From assembly GCA_011250595.1 (NCBI GenBank), contig JAANMP010000017.1:23695-87694 (forward strand): a stretch of 64,000 nucleotides of DNA, given 5' to 3'. Every line of letters begins with the position of its first letter. The first letter of the stretch is position 1. Source of the DNA: Bacillus sp. MM2020_1. Lineage in GTDB: Bacteria > Bacillota > Bacilli > Bacillales > Cytobacillaceae. The translations under genes were made by a program, and so were the position numbers. This document shows, one piece after another, positions 32,854 to 42,165 of this stretch. Under the pieces are notes generated by a model that did not search any database, was not told the origin of the DNA, and saw nothing but the letters and a program-made list of their open reading frames with translations.

Positions 32854-33921
32854 ATGGCTGTTACCATTAAGGATGTGGCAAAGCTTGCAGATGTCGCCCC
32901 ATCAACTGTTTCAAGAGTAATTGCCAATAATTCGCGAATCAGTGAAGCGACGAAACGAAAAGTTAAAAAAGCAATGGAGCAGCTAGGGTATCATCCTAAC
33001 CAAAATGCCAGAAGCCTTGCCATTCAATCTACCCAAACAATCGGGCTTGTCATGCCAAGCTCTGGTGATGTGGCGTTTCAGAATCCTTTTTTTTCAATGG
33101 TGTTACAGGGAATCAGTGAAAGTGCCCATAATAAAAAATATGCCATGCATATGACGACTGGAAAATCAGACGAGGAAATATTTGAAGCAGTCATCCACAT
33201 GGTTCAGGGAAAACGAGTAGATGGGATGATTCTTCTTAATTCCAAGGTGGAGGATAAAGCCATTTCGTATTTAAGAGAAAGGGATTTTCCTTTTGTTGTT
33301 ATTGGAAAACCTTCTAAAGATGCAGAAGAAATTACACATGTTGATAATGATAATGTTCGTGCAATGAGAGAGGTTACTGAATACTTAATTGACCATGGAC
33401 ATCGGAAAATCGCTTTTATTGGCGGAAGTCTGGAGCTAATGGTTACAGTTGACCGTTTGAATGGGTATAAGCAGGCTTTAAAAAAGGCAAACATTCCTAT
33501 AAAATATGAATATATCCTTCATGAAGAATTCCTTCGGGAAGGCGGTCAAGAAGCGGTGAGTGAATTAATGGCGCTTGAACAACGCCCCACTTCGCTCGCG
33601 GTGGTTGACGACTTAATGGCACTAGGTGTACTGAGCACATTAGATGAGCTGGGAATCAGGGTTCCGGAAGAAATCTCTGTCGTTAGCTTTAATAATGTCC
33701 TTTTATCAGAAATGTCAAAACCACCCTTAACTTCCATTGATATTAATATTTTTGAACTAGGATATCAAGCATCCAGGAGTTTAATTCAAAAAATCGAAAA
33801 TAGAACAGAATCGACCAAGCGCATTATCATTCCACATAAATTGGTTGAACGTCAATCATGCAGTCACCAAATTCCTATAACAATAGATGAACAAAATGCA
33901 GATGGTAACGAGAATCTATAA
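32854..33921 (+). CDS. LacI-family regulator, MalR-like
   Basis: 355-residue repressor with an N-terminal helix-turn-helix (TIKDVAKLADVAPSTVSRVI) and a sugar-binding core. The start ATG 32854 follows AGGGGAG by about eight bases; an upstream in-frame ATG at 32767 would add 29 residues running through operator DNA and is unlikely. Divergent from the amylopullulanase gene and flanked by GCAAACGTTTGC-type palindromes, so control of starch/maltodextrin degradation is the likely job. No maltodextrin transporter is in the window. The 3' end of the gene forms part of a terminator hairpin. Confidence 0.9.
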   Translation: MAVTIKDVAKLADVAPSTVSRVIANNSRISEATKRKVKKAMEQLGYHPNQNARSLAIQSTQTIGLVMPSSGDVAFQNPFFSMVLQGISESAHNKKYAMHMTTGKSDEEIFEAVIHMVQGKRVDGMILLNSKVEDKAISYLRERDFPFVVIGKPSKDAEEITHVDNDNVRAMREVTEYLIDHGHRKIAFIGGSLELMVTVDRLNGYKQALKKANIPIKYEYILHEEFLREGGQEAVSELMALEQRPTSLAVVDDLMALGVLSTLDELGIRVPEEISVVSFNNVLLSEMSKPPLTSIDINIFELGYQASRSLIQKIENRTESTKRIIIPHKLVERQSCSHQIPITIDEQNADGNENL

Positions 33922-33948
33922 AAGATTCCCGCTATACCGTCTGCTTTT
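33898..33948 (+). terminator. terminator overlapping the 3' end of the MalR-like gene
   Basis: GCAGATGGTAACGAGAATCT (33898-33917) pairs imperfectly with AGATTCCCGCTATACCGTCT plus GC (33923-33944), then TTTT. It includes the last codons of the gene. Confidence 0.6.
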
Positions 33949-33985
33949 AATAACTGATTCAATTACTATTTACTGTTCTTGAATT

Positions 33986-34762
33986 CTAGTATTCCAGACG
34001 CCTATACGCCCCAGGGGCCATGCCATATTTCTTATGAAATACCCTGTGAAAATAAGGATAGCTGCCGAAGCCGCAATCTTCGGCAATTTGTTCAAGTGTC
34101 ATGGATGTGTATTTCATTCGCTCGACTGCAGCGGATAAACGGATTTCTAAGGCATATTCGATCATCGTCTTCCCGACACTGCTTTTAAAAAGATGAACGG
34201 AACGCGAAACGCTAAGACCAGCATGGCGTGCCACATCCTCCACTTTAAATGCTGTTAGGGCATGCTCTTCAATGTACCTCATCATCCGTGTGACGGTATA
34301 CGGGTGATTGAAGGTAGGAACCGTTTCGTTGACACCTCGTTCCAGGTATAAACAGAGTGCTCGCAGCAAATAACCGGTGAGTTCTTCATTTTGGCTCGAG
34401 GATGGACGGCGTTTTTCGTTTATGATTTGACGCCATAAGGAGAGCAGTTTTTCATCAAGATCGATTCGGGAGACAGGCGGCTTAGAGGAACGGCTCCACC
34501 ACTCGTCCACCCAAGCTCCTTCACAGACTATGTGATAGTCCCCGCTGTTTTGTCCCGCTTTAACCAGCAGTTCATAGTGATCCCCTGGTTTAATGAGGAG
34601 AAGGTCTCCTTTCTCGAGTTCCATTTTTCTTCCCTTCACCACTACTTCACAGACACCTTCTGATTGCAGGCGAAAAAGATACGAAGGGTATCCGGATTTA
34701 TGTTGGGCATGATATCCATTTGTGTGAAAGGAATAGCCGCAGAATAATATATTTGTCATCAT
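33986..34762 (-). CDS. AraC-family transcription regulator with cupin sensor domain
   Basis: 258 residues: an N-terminal cupin-type sensing domain (about 10-110, with GDLLLIKPGDHYELL) and a C-terminal AraC DNA-binding domain (about 155-258) with two helix-turn-helix units (VEDVARHAGLSVSRSVHLFK and LEQIAEDCGFGSYPYFHRVF). ATG 34762 or the adjacent ATG 34759 is the start; SD AAGGTGG. It is divergent from the Gfo/Idh/MocA gene at 34898 with a 135-base gap, so it probably activates the sugar-oxidation cluster 34898-40629. Confidence 0.9.
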   Translation of the reverse strand: MMTNILFCGYSFHTNGYHAQHKSGYPSYLFRLQSEGVCEVVVKGRKMELEKGDLLLIKPGDHYELLVKAGQNSGDYHIVCEGAWVDEWWSRSSKPPVSRIDLDEKLLSLWRQIINEKRRPSSSQNEELTGYLLRALCLYLERGVNETVPTFNHPYTVTRMMRYIEEHALTAFKVEDVARHAGLSVSRSVHLFKSSVGKTMIEYALEIRLSAAVERMKYTSMTLEQIAEDCGFGSYPYFHRVFHKKYGMAPGAYRRLEY

Positions 34763-34897
34763 ATGCCCACCTTCAGAAAAAATAAATTAGCAAAATAGTC
34801 GATGTTTCAATTATATCATCTATGTTTATTTATAGAGACAAAGTTTAAGATGGAATCAAATAAGTAATGAGTAATCTATTCTAGAAGGAGAAAGAAA

Positions 34898-35959
34898 ATG
34901 ACAAATAAAACCTATAATTTAGTTATTGTTGGCTATGGCGGTATGGGTAGCTATCATGCGAAATTACTCAAAGAAAATCAAGCGATAAACGTGTTTGGAA
35001 CTTTTGATATTTTGGAGGAAAGAAGTGCTGCATCCGTGGCGGATGGGTATAAAGCGTACGAAAGTTACGTTGCAGTTTTAGCTGACAAGGAAGTGGACCT
35101 CGTTCTAATTGCAACCCCAAACGATGTCCATAAAGAAATAGCAATTGCGGCTCTAAATGCAAACAAGCATGTCATTTGTGAAAAGCCAGTCACGATTTAT
35201 AGTAAAGATTTAGAAGAAATTATCGAAGTTGCCGAAGCGACTAAGAGCAAATTTGTGGTCCATCAAAATCGCCGGTGGGATAAAGATTTCTTGACGATCA
35301 AAAAAATCTATGATGAAAATATCATCGGTGACATCTTTCATGTAGAATCACGTGTCCAAGGAGCAAATGGAATTCCGGGAGATTGGCGCCATCTGAAAGC
35401 ACCCGGCGGGGGAATGCTGTTAGACTGGGGTGTTCATTTACTGGATCAGCTGCTCTTTATGGTAGATAGTAAGATTGCAAGTGTGTACGCCAATTTAAGT
35501 TTTGTTCTAGGGGATGAAGTGGATGATGGCTTTCAAACAATCATCACCTTTGAAAATGGCACTACAGCTTTAATTGAAGTCGGGACAACTAATTTTATCC
35601 AATTGCCAAGATGGTATGTTAAAGGGACTGCCGGAACATCAGTAATAGAGGATTGGAGCATAGAAGGGAAGATAGTGACCCAAAACTTCGGTATAGCTAT
35701 TGAGGCCCCAAAACCAATTCAGGCAGGGCAAGGCTTAACGAAAACTATGGCTCCGCCGTCAGAATCGGCTGTCAGTACCTCCGATTTACCAGAAGTGGAA
35801 TCAACGATGGAAAGCTTTTACGATAATGTTATTTCCGTCATTGAAGGAAAAGCGAAACCTATTGTTAAAAATACGGAAGTACTCCGTGTCTTACGATTAA
35901 TTGAAACGATTTTTAAGGCAGCAGAAGCGAACGAAGTGATAAAGGATTTTGATCTTTGA
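34898..35959 (+). CDS. Gfo/Idh/MocA-family NAD(P)-dependent sugar oxidoreductase
   Basis: 353 residues. Rossmann fold at the N-terminus (GYGGMGSYHAKLL) and the family EKP motif (VICEKPV, near residue 95); the second domain contains the KAPGGGMLLDWGVHLLDQ substrate/catalytic region with the expected acidic and His residues. Enzymes of this family oxidise or reduce a sugar hydroxyl, including C3 of glucosides or inositols. It leads a cluster with ThuA-like, second oxidoreductase, TIM-barrel and alpha-glucosidase genes. About 200 non-coding bases follow it, so the genes from 36159 may have a separate promoter. Confidence 0.9.
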   Translation: MTNKTYNLVIVGYGGMGSYHAKLLKENQAINVFGTFDILEERSAASVADGYKAYESYVAVLADKEVDLVLIATPNDVHKEIAIAALNANKHVICEKPVTIYSKDLEEIIEVAEATKSKFVVHQNRRWDKDFLTIKKIYDENIIGDIFHVESRVQGANGIPGDWRHLKAPGGGMLLDWGVHLLDQLLFMVDSKIASVYANLSFVLGDEVDDGFQTIITFENGTTALIEVGTTNFIQLPRWYVKGTAGTSVIEDWSIEGKIVTQNFGIAIEAPKPIQAGQGLTKTMAPPSESAVSTSDLPEVESTMESFYDNVISVIEGKAKPIVKNTEVLRVLRLIETIFKAAEANEVIKDFDL

Positions 35960-36158
35960 TTTCATGCATTGACCGCCAACGGAAAAAAATTAAACGACAA
36001 GGCAAATGAAAGACCCTCTCAGACTGTTATAAGACAAAAATTCACCGACGCAAGTGGAGTTCAATATTTTCCACCCTATCTGTCAATGTAAGCCGTTTCA
36101 TAAATTCTATCAATCTCTAAAATTAACTATATAGAAAACACTTAAGGAGTGGTTCATC

Positions 36159-36887
36159 ATGTTGAAAGTTACGGTATGGAATGAAAATCGTCATGAACAA
36201 AAAAATCCAATCGTTAGGGATATCTATCCAACCGGGATTCATGGTACCATCGCCCAATTCCTTCAATCGGAAGGCCTCGAAACAAGAACGGCTACACTTG
36301 ATCAGCCGGAGCATGGCTTAACAGATGAGGTGCTGGCAGCTACCGATGTCCTAGTTTGGTGGGGACATTTAGCGCATGGAGAAGTGAAAGATGAGATTGT
36401 TAAAAAAGTTCAACAGCGTGTTCTCGATGGAATGGGATTGATTGTCCTCCACTCCGGTCATTTTTCAAAAATCTTTAAAACATTAATGGGTACCAGCTGT
36501 GATTTAAAATGGCGGGAAGCAGATGAAAAAGAACGACTTTGGGTTGTGAGCCCAAGCCATCCGATAACAGAAGGAATCTCTGAATATATTGAATTAGAAA
36601 AAGAAGAAATGTATGGGGAGCATTTTGATATCCCGCAGCCGGATGAACTTATTTTTACGAGTTGGTTTGAAGGCGGCGAAGTATTCAGGAGCGGCTGTAC
36701 ATATAAACGTGGAAATGGAAAAGTATTTTATTTCAGACCAGGACATGAAACGTATCCGACCTACCATAACGAACAGATACAACGCGTGATTATCAATTCA
36801 GTAAAATGGGCAGCGCCTGTTAAACGAGAACGTCCTGTATATGGAAATGCCAAACCATTAGAACAAATCAAAGGGGGACAAAAATAA
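36159..36887 (+). CDS. ThuA-like protein (trehalose-utilisation family)
   Basis: 242 residues of the class-I glutamine-amidotransferase-like fold. Visible features are [10 protein letters not shown] at the N-terminus, [26 protein letters not shown] and a C-terminal [11 protein letters not shown] segment typical of ThuA proteins. In Sinorhizobium, ThuA/ThuB (ThuB is a Gfo/Idh/MocA oxidoreductase) serve trehalose/sucrose catabolism through 3-keto sugars. Here the stop codon overlaps the ATG of the next oxidoreductase gene by one base, giving the same ThuA-ThuB-like pair. SD AAGGAGTGG. Confidence 0.88.
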   Translation: MLKVTVWNENRHEQKNPIVRDIYPTGIHGTIAQFLQSEGLETRTATLDQPEHGLTDEVLAATDVLVWWGHLAHGEVKDEIVKKVQQRVLDGMGLIVLHSGHFSKIFKTLMGTSCDLKWREADEKERLWVVSPSHPITEGISEYIELEKEEMYGEHFDIPQPDELIFTSWFEGGEVFRSGCTYKRGNGKVFYFRPGHETYPTYHNEQIQRVIINSVKWAAPVKRERPVYGNAKPLEQIKGGQK

Positions 36888-37924
36888 TGGAAAAGTTAAG
36901 AGTTGGAGTTATTGGATGCGGTAGTATTGCCCAGCATCGCCATTTACCTGAATATATAGCCAATAAAAATGTAGAGCTAGTTGCTGTTTGTGATATTAAT
37001 GAAGACCGTGTGAAAGAAGTAGCAGACAAATATGAAGTCGCAGCTTACACAAACTATGAAGAATTATTAAGCAGCGGAACGGTCGATGCTGTCAGCGTTT
37101 GTACACCAAACTACCTTCATGCCCCAATCTCGATTGCTGCCCTTAATGCAGGGCTTCATGTTCTTTGTGAAAAACCAATGGCCACTTCAAAACAGGAAGC
37201 GGAAGCGATGATTGCTGCAGCCAAAGAAAGCGGAAAAAAGTTAATGATTGCACATAATCAGCGCTTCGTACCATCACACCAAAGAGCACGTCAGTTGATT
37301 GCTAGCGGTGAAATCGGCAAAATTTATAGTTTCCGTACAGCATTCGGGCACGGCGGTCCTGAGGGATGGAGTGTAGATGGAAAAGAAAGCTGGTTTTTTG
37401 AAAAGGATAAAGCATTCGTTGGTGCAATGGGCGATCTAGGTGTCCATAAGACCGATTTACTGAGGTATGTACTAGGTGAGGAGATTACCGAGGTAGGTTC
37501 CTTTGTTGAAACAAGTGCCAAAGATTTTGCTGATGTCGATGACAATGCGGTTTGTGTACTAAAGACTGAAAGTGGAACAATTGGTACCCTTGCGGCAAGT
37601 TGGGCTTATGTCAGTAAGGAAGATAACTCGACGATCATTTATGGAGAAAAGGCCATTCTTCGTTTAGAGGATGATCCAACCAATTCCCTTGTTGTTCAGT
37701 ATGCCAACGGTGATGTCATTAATTATCAACTTGGAAAAATTCAGTCAAATGATGCGGGCGGCCAACGTACCACGCATGTAATCAATCACTTTGTCGATGC
37801 TGTTATTCATAACCAAGATCCCCTTGTTCCCGGTGAGGAAGGGATGAAATCTCTTGAAGTAATTTTAGCCGCACTTCAATCAAGCGATACAAAACAAATT
37901 GTTAAAGTAAGCGAGCTCATTTAA
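36887..37924 (+). CDS. Gfo/Idh/MocA-family oxidoreductase, ThuB-like partner
   Basis: 345 residues: N-terminal Rossmann fold (GVIGCGSIAQHRHLPEYI), the LCEKPMA motif near residue 93, and a second domain with GAMGDLGVHKTDLLRYVLG carrying the family's Asp and His active-site residues. Translation is coupled to the ThuA-like gene (TAATG junction). Likely reaction: NAD-dependent oxidation of a hydroxyl, possibly C3, of a glucoside or disaccharide, or the reduction step after cleavage. The exact substrate is not visible. Confidence 0.9.
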   Translation: MEKLRVGVIGCGSIAQHRHLPEYIANKNVELVAVCDINEDRVKEVADKYEVAAYTNYEELLSSGTVDAVSVCTPNYLHAPISIAALNAGLHVLCEKPMATSKQEAEAMIAAAKESGKKLMIAHNQRFVPSHQRARQLIASGEIGKIYSFRTAFGHGGPEGWSVDGKESWFFEKDKAFVGAMGDLGVHKTDLLRYVLGEEITEVGSFVETSAKDFADVDDNAVCVLKTESGTIGTLAASWAYVSKEDNSTIIYGEKAILRLEDDPTNSLVVQYANGDVINYQLGKIQSNDAGGQRTTHVINHFVDAVIHNQDPLVPGEEGMKSLEVILAALQSSDTKQIVKVSELI

Positions 37925-37952
37925 TTTTTCAAAAAAGAGAGGGGAATTTCTT

Positions 37953-38921
37953 ATGAAACTAGGTGTTTTTACCGTATTATTCGCGAAAAAATCATTCGAA
38001 GAAATGCTGGATACAGTAAAGGAAGCCGGATTACATGCAGTTGAAATCGGAACGGGATGCTATCCCGGTAACAACCACTGCGATCTAGACGGGTTATTGG
38101 AAAGCGAAGAAGCCCGCCAGGAATATATCAAAAAAATCCAGGAGCGGGACTTAATCATTAGTGCCTTCAGCTGTCATGGAAACCCGATTTCTCCTGAAAA
38201 AGAATTTGCTGAAAACTCGCACGAAACACTCTTAAAAACAATTAAACTAGCTTCACTTCTTGAAGTGCCGGTTGTTAACTGTTTCTCAGGAACAGCAGGA
38301 GATCATGAAGGAGCAAAATACCCTAACTGGCCGGTCACCCCATGGCCGAATGAATATGGTGATGTGTTAAAGTGGCAGTGGGAAGAAAAACTGATTCCTT
38401 ATTGGAAGGAAGTTGGCCAATTTGCCAAGGAGCACAACGTAAAGATCGGGCTTGAACTACACGGGGGCTTTTTAGTTCACACTCCATATACACTCTTAAA
38501 GCTGCGTGAGGAAACCTGTGATGCAATTGGCGCTAACTTAGACCCAAGCCACTTATGGTGGCAAGGCATTGATCCAGTGGCAGCAATCAAAATTCTCGGC
38601 AAAGAAAATGCGATTCATCATTTTCATGCGAAAGACACATATATTGATCAGGAAAATGTGAATATGTATGGATTAACGGATATGCAGCCATATGGAGCAG
38701 TGAAAACGAGGGCATGGTCGTTCCGTTCGGTTGGCTGTGGCCATAGCCTGAAAGAATGGTCTGACATGATGAGTGCACTAAGAACCTATGGTTATGATTA
38801 TGTGGTCAGCATTGAACATGAGGATCCAATTATGTCAATAGACGAAGGATTCAAACGGGCTGTAACCAATTTGAAATCAGTCTTAATTGAAGAGCCGGTC
38901 TCGCAAATGTGGTGGGTATAA
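37953..38921 (+). CDS. sugar phosphate isomerase/epimerase-like TIM-barrel protein
   Basis: 322 residues of the xylose-isomerase/AP-endonuclease-2 TIM-barrel superfamily. Metal-binding residues are visible in GLELHGG (Glu), NLDPSHLWW (Asp, His), HHFHAKDT (His) and SIEHEDP (Glu). Members of this group act as ketose epimerases, dehydratases or, in recently described pathways, as eliminases/hydrolases of 3-keto-glycosides. Twenty-eight bases after the ThuB-like gene with SD AGAGAGGGG, so it belongs to the same operon. Confidence 0.88.
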   Translation: MKLGVFTVLFAKKSFEEMLDTVKEAGLHAVEIGTGCYPGNNHCDLDGLLESEEARQEYIKKIQERDLIISAFSCHGNPISPEKEFAENSHETLLKTIKLASLLEVPVVNCFSGTAGDHEGAKYPNWPVTPWPNEYGDVLKWQWEEKLIPYWKEVGQFAKEHNVKIGLELHGGFLVHTPYTLLKLREETCDAIGANLDPSHLWWQGIDPVAAIKILGKENAIHHFHAKDTYIDQENVNMYGLTDMQPYGAVKTRAWSFRSVGCGHSLKEWSDMMSALRTYGYDYVVSIEHEDPIMSIDEGFKRAVTNLKSVLIEEPVSQMWWV

Positions 38922-38958
38922 AAAGTATGGAAAGCTGATAGAACTGAGGTGCAAATGA

Positions 38959-40629
38959 GTGAATAAAAAGTGGTGGAAAGAAAGTGTTGCCTACCAAGTC
39001 TATCCCCGCAGTTTCATGGACAGCAATGGGGACGGGATTGGTGATTTAAAAGGGGTAACTGCAAAATTAGATTACTTAAAAGAGCTAGGAATTGATGTGA
39101 TTTGGCTGTCGCCGATGTTTAAATCACCCAATGACGACAATGGCTATGATATCTCTGATTACCAAGATATTATGGAAGAATTCGGGACAATGGCGGACTT
39201 TGATGAGTTGCTAGACGGAGTGCATCAGCGCGGAATGAAGTTGATTTTAGACCTAGTCATCAACCATACAAGCGACGAACATCCTTGGTTTATTGAGTCT
39301 CGTTCCTCTAAAGATAACCAGAAGCGAGATTGGTATATTTGGAGAGATGGCAAAGATGGAAAAGCGCCGAACAATTGGGAGTCAATATTCAGTGGGCCGG
39401 CTTGGAGATATGATAAAGAAACAGAACAGTATTTCATGCATATCTTTTCCGCACGTCAGCCCGATTTGAATTGGGAAAACCCTGAGGTTAGGGATGCTTT
39501 ATACGATATGGTGAACTGGTGGCTGGAAAAAGGAATCGACGGTTTCCGTGTCGATGCCATCTCGCATATTAAGAAAGAACCAGGACTCCCTGATATGCCT
39601 AACCCAGATGAGTTAGATTTTGTGCCTTGCTTTCCGAAAATGATGAACGTCGATGGAATTGATGACTTTCTCACAGAATTCTCTGAGAAAACCATTAAAA
39701 ACTATGACATCATGACCGTAGGAGAAGCCAACGGGGTAGGGCTTGCGGATGCCGATAAATGGGTTGGCGAAGAGAACGGCTACTTCAATATGATCTTTCA
39801 GTTTGAGTTTTTAGAGTTATGGGATAAGGATGCCGAAGGATCCATTGATGTACTTAAGTTAAAAAAGATTTTAACTAAATGGCAAAAAGGCTTAGAGGGA
39901 AGAGGCTGGAACGCCTTATTCATCGAAAACCATGATCAGCCGCGACGGGTCTCTAGTTGGGGAAATGACCAGAAGTATTGGAAAGAAAGTGCAAAAATGT
40001 TGGGAGTCCTATATTTCCTAATGAAAGGAACTCCGTTTATTTACCAGGGACAGGAAATCGGGATGACAAACGTACAATTCCCTTCTATTGAAGATTACAA
40101 CGATGTTGGTATGATTAACTACTATCATGTTGAAACCGCCAAGGGGCGTTCCCATGATGAAATTATGAAGGTCATTTGGGAAAAGGGACGAGACAATGCT
40201 CGGACACCCATGCAATGGGACGCATCTAACATGGGAGGTTTTACAACGGCAGCACACACATGGCTGGGCGTGAATCCAAATTATTCAGAGATCAATGTAG
40301 AGTCACAATTAAACAAACCTGACTCGATTTTATCTTTTTATAAAAAATTGATTCGCTTAAGAAAAGAGAATCCTGTGCTTGTGTATGGAAATTACAACTT
40401 ATTAGCCGCGAATCATCCCAAACTTTTTGTGTATACTCGCAGTTTGGGGAAGCATAAGGCACTCGTTATTAACAATTTCAGTGGAAAATCAACGAGGTTT
40501 CGTGTTCCAGGGAGTTTATCGTATTCCACCTCTGAACTTGTCCTTACCAATTATGAGCTGGTGGGAAAGAAATTACGAAAAAATTTCACCTTAAGACCTT
40601 ATGAAACAAGAGTGTATATGATAAGGTAA
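38959..40629 (+). CDS. GH13 alpha-glucosidase / oligo-1,6-glucosidase (MalL type)
   Basis: Cytoplasmic GH13 enzyme of 556 residues, usual for MalL. Motifs in order: DLVINHTSDEH, GFRVDAISHI (nucleophile Asp), TVGEANG (acid/base Glu) and IENHDQPR. The residue after the nucleophile is Ala; oligo-1,6-glucosidases usually have Val there, and Ala/Thr is associated with alpha-1,4 activity, so maltose-type substrates are more likely than isomaltose (inference). The start is GTG 38959, seven bases after GAGGTG. It is last in the ThuA/Gfo cluster and could act on the same imported disaccharide. Confidence 0.93.
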   Translation: MNKKWWKESVAYQVYPRSFMDSNGDGIGDLKGVTAKLDYLKELGIDVIWLSPMFKSPNDDNGYDISDYQDIMEEFGTMADFDELLDGVHQRGMKLILDLVINHTSDEHPWFIESRSSKDNQKRDWYIWRDGKDGKAPNNWESIFSGPAWRYDKETEQYFMHIFSARQPDLNWENPEVRDALYDMVNWWLEKGIDGFRVDAISHIKKEPGLPDMPNPDELDFVPCFPKMMNVDGIDDFLTEFSEKTIKNYDIMTVGEANGVGLADADKWVGEENGYFNMIFQFEFLELWDKDAEGSIDVLKLKKILTKWQKGLEGRGWNALFIENHDQPRRVSSWGNDQKYWKESAKMLGVLYFLMKGTPFIYQGQEIGMTNVQFPSIEDYNDVGMINYYHVETAKGRSHDEIMKVIWEKGRDNARTPMQWDASNMGGFTTAAHTWLGVNPNYSEINVESQLNKPDSILSFYKKLIRLRKENPVLVYGNYNLLAANHPKLFVYTRSLGKHKALVINNFSGKSTRFRVPGSLSYSTSELVLTNYELVGKKLRKNFTLRPYETRVYMIR

Positions 40630-40635
40630 TTCATG

Positions 40636-40658
40636 AAGGGGCGTTAGCCCTTTTTTTT
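40636..40658 (+). terminator. terminator of the sugar-oxidation / alpha-glucosidase cluster
   Basis: AAGGGGC (40636-40642) pairs with GCCCTTT (40647-40653) around GTTA, with eight T at 40651-40658. Confidence 0.85.
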
Positions 40659-40674
40659 GTGCTTACAAATAAAT

Positions 40675-40711
40675 AAAAAAGGCGATTGCAAACTGCTTAA
40701 TCGCCTTTTTT
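40675..40711 (-). terminator. terminator of the doxX-like gene at 40718
   Basis: AAAAAAGGCGATT (40675-40687) pairs perfectly with AATCGCCTTTTTT (40699-40711). It lies just past the stop of the minus-strand gene and is U-rich on both strands, so it also backs up the terminator at 40636. Confidence 0.85.
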
Positions 40712-40717
40712 AAATGG

Positions 40718-41224
40718 TTAAACATTTGTTCTAGGTCTAGGGTCTTTGTTGTACATTCTTCTGAAATAGGGAATAATCCAACGGTCTAATCCGATTCTAC
40801 CTGCATTGTAACCAGCGGTTAATATGATAAAACCAAGGAAAATGTCTCTCGGGTTATGAGATACCGTACCAGCCAGGAAGAATGAAAAGTTCATTAGTAA
40901 ACCAAAGAACATCGCTGCTGTTGTTAAGCAGCCTAAGATTAAGCCTAAGCCAATTAATGTTTCACCCCAGGGAACCAGGATGTTGAAGATATCAACGTTT
41001 GGCAATGCAAAGTGTTTTAAAAAGTTTACATACCATGGAAAGACAATTCCACCATCTGGACCCTTGACTGGATTGGCGATCGCACCTTTTAAAAAGCCTG
41101 ATGCATCAAAGCCACCAGTTAGTTTGTGATAGCCAGCTGTGAACCAAGAATATCCTAAATATAATCGTATAATGGTTAAAATTATCGCTGCTGTTTTACT
41201 CTCTCTCAAAAAGGTGTTAAACAT
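40718..41224 (-). CDS. DoxX-family membrane protein, copy B
   Basis: 168 residues with four predicted membrane segments (about 10-30, 65-90, 95-125 and 130-150). It belongs to the DoxX/DoxD-like family; such proteins are linked to redox or quinone functions and to thiosulfate oxidation in archaea, but the role in Bacillus is unclear. It is nearly the same protein as the gene at 41367-41885 (for example GPDGG.VF.WYV, FLKHFALPNVD, TVSHNPRDIFLG), so the two arose by tandem duplication. The 141-base gap between them holds a terminator for the upstream copy, so this one probably has its own promoter. Confidence 0.88.
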   Translation of the reverse strand: MFNTFLRESKTAAIILTIIRLYLGYSWFTAGYHKLTGGFDASGFLKGAIANPVKGPDGGIVFPWYVNFLKHFALPNVDIFNILVPWGETLIGLGLILGCLTTAAMFFGLLMNFSFFLAGTVSHNPRDIFLGFIILTAGYNAGRIGLDRWIIPYFRRMYNKDPRPRTNV

Positions 41225-41326
41225 GTTGTATTCCGCACTTCAAAGACATATATTTCTTTTATTATTCCTTGCCGGAAATAATAAATACATAAATCCTTTT
41301 TGAGCTAATATTCCAAGCAATTCGAA

Positions 41327-41360
41327 CAAAAAAAGACGATTCGGAATCCCGAATCGTCCT
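41327..41360 (-). terminator. terminator of the doxX-like gene at 41367
   Basis: GACGATTCGG (41335-41344) pairs with CCGAATCGTC (41349-41358) around AATC; the minus strand then runs into seven T (41328-41334). Confidence 0.85.
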
Positions 41361-41366
41361 TCTTAG

Positions 41367-41885
41367 CTAAGCTACTGACTTATTTTTTTCATAATCAGTT
41401 TCTTTTTTGCTCATTTTTCTAACGAATGGAACCACCCAGCGGTCTAAACCGATTCGTCCTGCATTGTAACCTGCTGTTAAGATGATGAATCCTAAGAAAA
41501 TGTCTCTAGGGTTATGAGATACCGTGCCTGCTAAGAAGAAGCTGAAGTTCATCACTAAACCAAAGAACATCGCAGTCGTTGTTAAGCAACCTAGGATTAA
41601 GCCTAAGCCGATTAATGTTTCGCCCCAAGGTACGATGACGTTGAACACATCAACGTTTGGTAGTGCAAAGTGTTTCAAGAAGTCAACATACCATCCAAAA
41701 ACAACCGCGCCATCAGGACCTTTGACAGGGTTAGCGATCGCTCCTTTTAAGAAGCCTGCCGCATCGAAGCCGCCGCTTGTTAATTTTCCATAACCTGCTG
41801 TAAACCAAGAATAGCCAAGGTATAAACGTAAGACTGTTAAGATAGCCGCTGCAATTTTATTTTCTCTTAAAAATTTATTAAACAT
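41367..41885 (-). CDS. DoxX-family membrane protein, copy A
   Basis: 172 residues, four membrane segments, DoxX family. The N-terminus is KFLRENKIAAAILTVLRLYLGYSW; a basic C-terminal tail (VRKMSKKETDYEKNKS) is longer and different from copy B. SD AAAGGCGG lies ahead of the ATG. Upstream copy of the tandem pair; strong terminator directly after it. Function unassigned beyond membrane redox-associated family membership. Confidence 0.88.
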   Translation of the reverse strand: MFNKFLRENKIAAAILTVLRLYLGYSWFTAGYGKLTSGGFDAAGFLKGAIANPVKGPDGAVVFGWYVDFLKHFALPNVDVFNVIVPWGETLIGLGLILGCLTTTAMFFGLVMNFSFFLAGTVSHNPRDIFLGFIILTAGYNAGRIGLDRWVVPFVRKMSKKETDYEKNKSVA

Positions 41886-42165
41886 GATTTCATTCCGCCT
41901 TTCGAAATTTGTTTGTTCTTTATGATTACACTATATTACCTTTTTCTGTTTAACAACATGGGTATAGTGATAAGTTCACATTTTGTTTGAAATGTTTTGA
42001 CGAACTTTTGAACAGCGTAATCCATTAAATGAAAATTATGTAAATGTTGTAATCGTTTTTGATTTGATTGTTATGTATATCATTTTTTGTTATTTTAAAG
42101 ATAACACTATGTTTAGTGGGTCTCAAAAAGCACTGAAAGTTGATGCAGAAAAGGGAGAAGCCAGA

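Noticed and set aside
36084..36100. LacI/cre-like ATGTAAGCCGTTTCAT upstream of the ThuA-like gene
   Set aside because: The two halves do not form a proper palindrome around CG and no second copy occurs in the cluster.
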